Source: JANOGU01 sp031406135 (lineage in GTDB: Bacteria > Pseudomonadota > Alphaproteobacteria > Rhodobacterales > Rhodobacteraceae). Taken from it: a stretch of 9,636 bases of DNA. The stretch spans positions 1 through 9,636 of the forward strand of contig JANOGU010000344.1 in the NCBI GenBank assembly GCA_031406135.1, given 5' to 3'. Below are positions 8,628 to 9,636 of the stretch, one piece after another; the stretch's first letter is position 1; each line of letters begins with the position of its first letter. The position numbers were made by a program, and so were the translations under genes. The notes beneath the pieces were generated by a model. That model was not told the DNA's origin, did no database searches, and saw only the letters and a list, made by a program, of their open reading frames with translations.

Positions 8628-9520
8628 CACTTCTTCTCCTTCAGTTCGGCATAGAGGTAGGGGACCATGATCGCCGCGATTGTCATCAGCATGATCACGG
8701 CCGAGGAGGCGCCGATGCCCATCTGGTTGCGGGTGAAGGTGTAGGAATACATGAAGGTCGCGGGCAGTTCGGTGGCCCGGCCCGGGCCGCCTCCGGTCAG
8801 CGCGATGACCAGGTCATAGGACTTGATCGCCAGGTGGAAGAGGATGACGAAGGCCGACAGGAACGCCGGTCTGAGAAGCGGAATGACGATCCGCCGGTAC
8901 AGCTGGAAGTTGGAGGCGCCGTCGATCTGGGCGGCCTTCAGCATCTCGTTGTCGATGCCGCGCAATCCGGCGAGGAACATCGCCATGACGAAGCCGGAAG
9001 TCTGCCAGACTGCGGCGATGACGATGGTGTAGATCGCCATGTCGCCGTCCTTGATCCAGGTGAAGGTGAAGCTTTCCCACCCCCATTGCCGCATCACGTT
9101 CTGCAGCCCGATGCCGGGATCGAGGAACCATTTCCAGGCCGTGCCGGTGACGATGAAGCTGAGCGCCATCGGATAGAGGTAGATCGGCCGCAGCTCGCCC
9201 TCGCCGCGGATCTTCTGGTCGAGGAAGATCGCCAGCATGAGCCCGATGAAGGTGCAGATGACGATGTAGAGCGTGGCGAAGATCGCGATGTTGACGATCG
9301 CCGTGTTCCACGCCGGAAGCGCGAAGAGCTTCACGTAGTTCTCGAAGCCCACGAAGTCGAACTTCGGCAGCATCTTCGAGCCGGTGAAGCTCAAGACGAC
9401 AGTGAAGACGATGAAGCCGTAGACGAACAGCAGCGTGACGGCGATGGACGGCGCCAGCACCACCTTCGGCAGCCAGTCCTGCAGGCGCGTGCGGAAATCC
9501 ACTGATGCGGATGCGGCCAC
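8627..9520 (-). CDS. Sugar ABC transporter permease (CUT1, GtsB/MalF-like); start uncertain
   Basis: A 297-residue membrane permease with six predicted transmembrane segments (about 20-45, 74-100, 112-132, 162-184, 217-240 and 269-291). The EAA loop is at about 192-216 (EMLKAAQIDGASNFQLYRR then IVIP). Segments such as FLDQKIR, YLYPMALSFIVTGTAWKW and VWQTSGFVMAMFLAGLRG closely resemble my memory of GtsB from the Pseudomonas glucose/mannose-type importer. The only start available is the GTG at 9520, but the DNA just upstream encodes a PriA fragment on the other strand, so the true start and ribosome binding site may have been lost at a join. The length is normal, so at most a few N-terminal residues are missing or altered. 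The solute-binding protein gene expected upstream is absent. Confidence 0.93.
   Translation of the reverse strand: MAASASVDFRTRLQDWLPKVVLAPSIAVTLLFVYGFIVFTVVLSFTGSKMLPKFDFVGFENYVKLFALPAWNTAIVNIAIFATLYIVICTFIGLMLAIFLDQKIRGEGELRPIYLYPMALSFIVTGTAWKWFLDPGIGLQNVMRQWGWESFTFTWIKDGDMAIYTIVIAAVWQTSGFVMAMFLAGLRGIDNEMLKAAQIDGASNFQLYRRIVIPLLRPAFLSAFVILFHLAIKSYDLVIALTGGGPGRATELPATFMYSYTFTRNQMGIGASSAVIMLMTIAAIMVPYLYAELKEKK
8636..8641 (-). promoter_or_regulatory. Ribosome binding site of the second permease
   Basis: AAGGAG on the minus strand, 8 nt upstream of the ATG at 8627, lying inside the 3' end of the first permease gene. It decides between the adjacent GTG (8630) and ATG (8627) starts in favour of the ATG. 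Confidence 0.75.
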
Positions 9521-9523
9521 ACA
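9514..9523. other. Probable chimeric or rearrangement junction
   Basis: To the left of about 9520 the DNA encodes the permease on the minus strand. To the right, the plus strand reads as PriA starting exactly at the histidine of the family's LHS motif. The plus-strand codons just before that (L M R M R P) do not look like PriA, so the break falls within a few bases of 9520. There is no intergenic sequence, stop codon or promoter between the two. Confidence 0.7.
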
Positions 9524-9636
9524 GCGCGCTCTCCGCCGGCGAGCGCTACGACGAGTGGCGCCGCGTCGTCGACGGCGCGTGCGATGTCGTCGTCGGCTCG
9601 CGGTCCGCGCTCTTCGCGCCGCTCGCGAAGCCTGGG
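9520..9636 (+). CDS. priA: PriA-like primosomal helicase fragment (both ends missing)
   Basis: Thirty-nine codons, open to the window edge, match an internal part of PriA (primosomal protein N'), the replication-restart helicase. The segment HSALSAGERYDEWRR followed by GACDVVVGSRSALFAPL corresponds to the conserved region between the Walker A motif and the DEEH box, with the GxRSAxFxP helicase motif intact. Third codon positions are almost all G or C. There is no start codon, no upstream PriA sequence and no relation in function or direction to the sugar operon. It is therefore a truncated piece, either of another genome joined during assembly or of a rearranged priA. Family assignment is fairly firm for so short a fragment; which organism it came from cannot be told. 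Confidence 0.82.

Overview
The window is GC-rich DNA of the kind found in Alphaproteobacteria. Gene content, codon use and recalled family resemblance suggest Rhodobacterales or Rhizobiales, but this placement is an inference. Almost all of it (298-9520) is one tightly packed operon read entirely on the minus strand, so transcription runs from high to low coordinates. In order of transcription it encodes two CUT1-type sugar ABC permeases (GtsB-like, then GtsC-like), a UgpC/MalK-type ATPase, a short GMC flavoprotein oxidoreductase, an SDR of the '3-ketoacyl-ACP reductase' (PRK12745-like) type, a second, longer GMC oxidoreductase of the choline/alcohol dehydrogenase kind, a small Dabb (stress-responsive A/B barrel) protein, a DUF993 TIM-barrel protein related to dihydrodipicolinate synthase, and a LacI-family regulator. 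Five of the eight gene junctions are ATGA or TGATG overlaps and the other three gaps are 4, 8 and 9 nt, so one mRNA with translational coupling is very likely.

Read together, the locus looks like an uptake-and-oxidation pathway for an unidentified sugar, polyol or glycoside. A binding-protein-dependent importer brings the substrate in, three redox enzymes (two FAD, one NAD(P)) oxidise or reduce it, a lyase/aldolase-like DUF993 protein may cleave or dehydrate the product, and LacI responds to a pathway ligand. The solute-binding protein that should precede the permeases is not in the window. No kinase, isomerase or Gfo/Idh dehydrogenase is present, so the pathway is either incomplete here or unusual.

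Both ends of the window look foreign to the operon. At the right end, from about 9520 to 9636, the plus strand encodes a fragment that matches the middle of the PriA helicase and joins abruptly to the first codons of the permease gene, with no intergenic DNA. At the left end, positions 1-96 and 152-247 form an almost perfect 96-bp inverted repeat (94 of 96 positions) around a 55-nt loop containing two small hairpins. Both are best explained as contig-end chimeras or rearrangements, although a real palindromic element at the left end cannot be excluded. Positions 1-297 contain no gene I can support. I saw no tRNA, rRNA, CRISPR array or insertion sequence.
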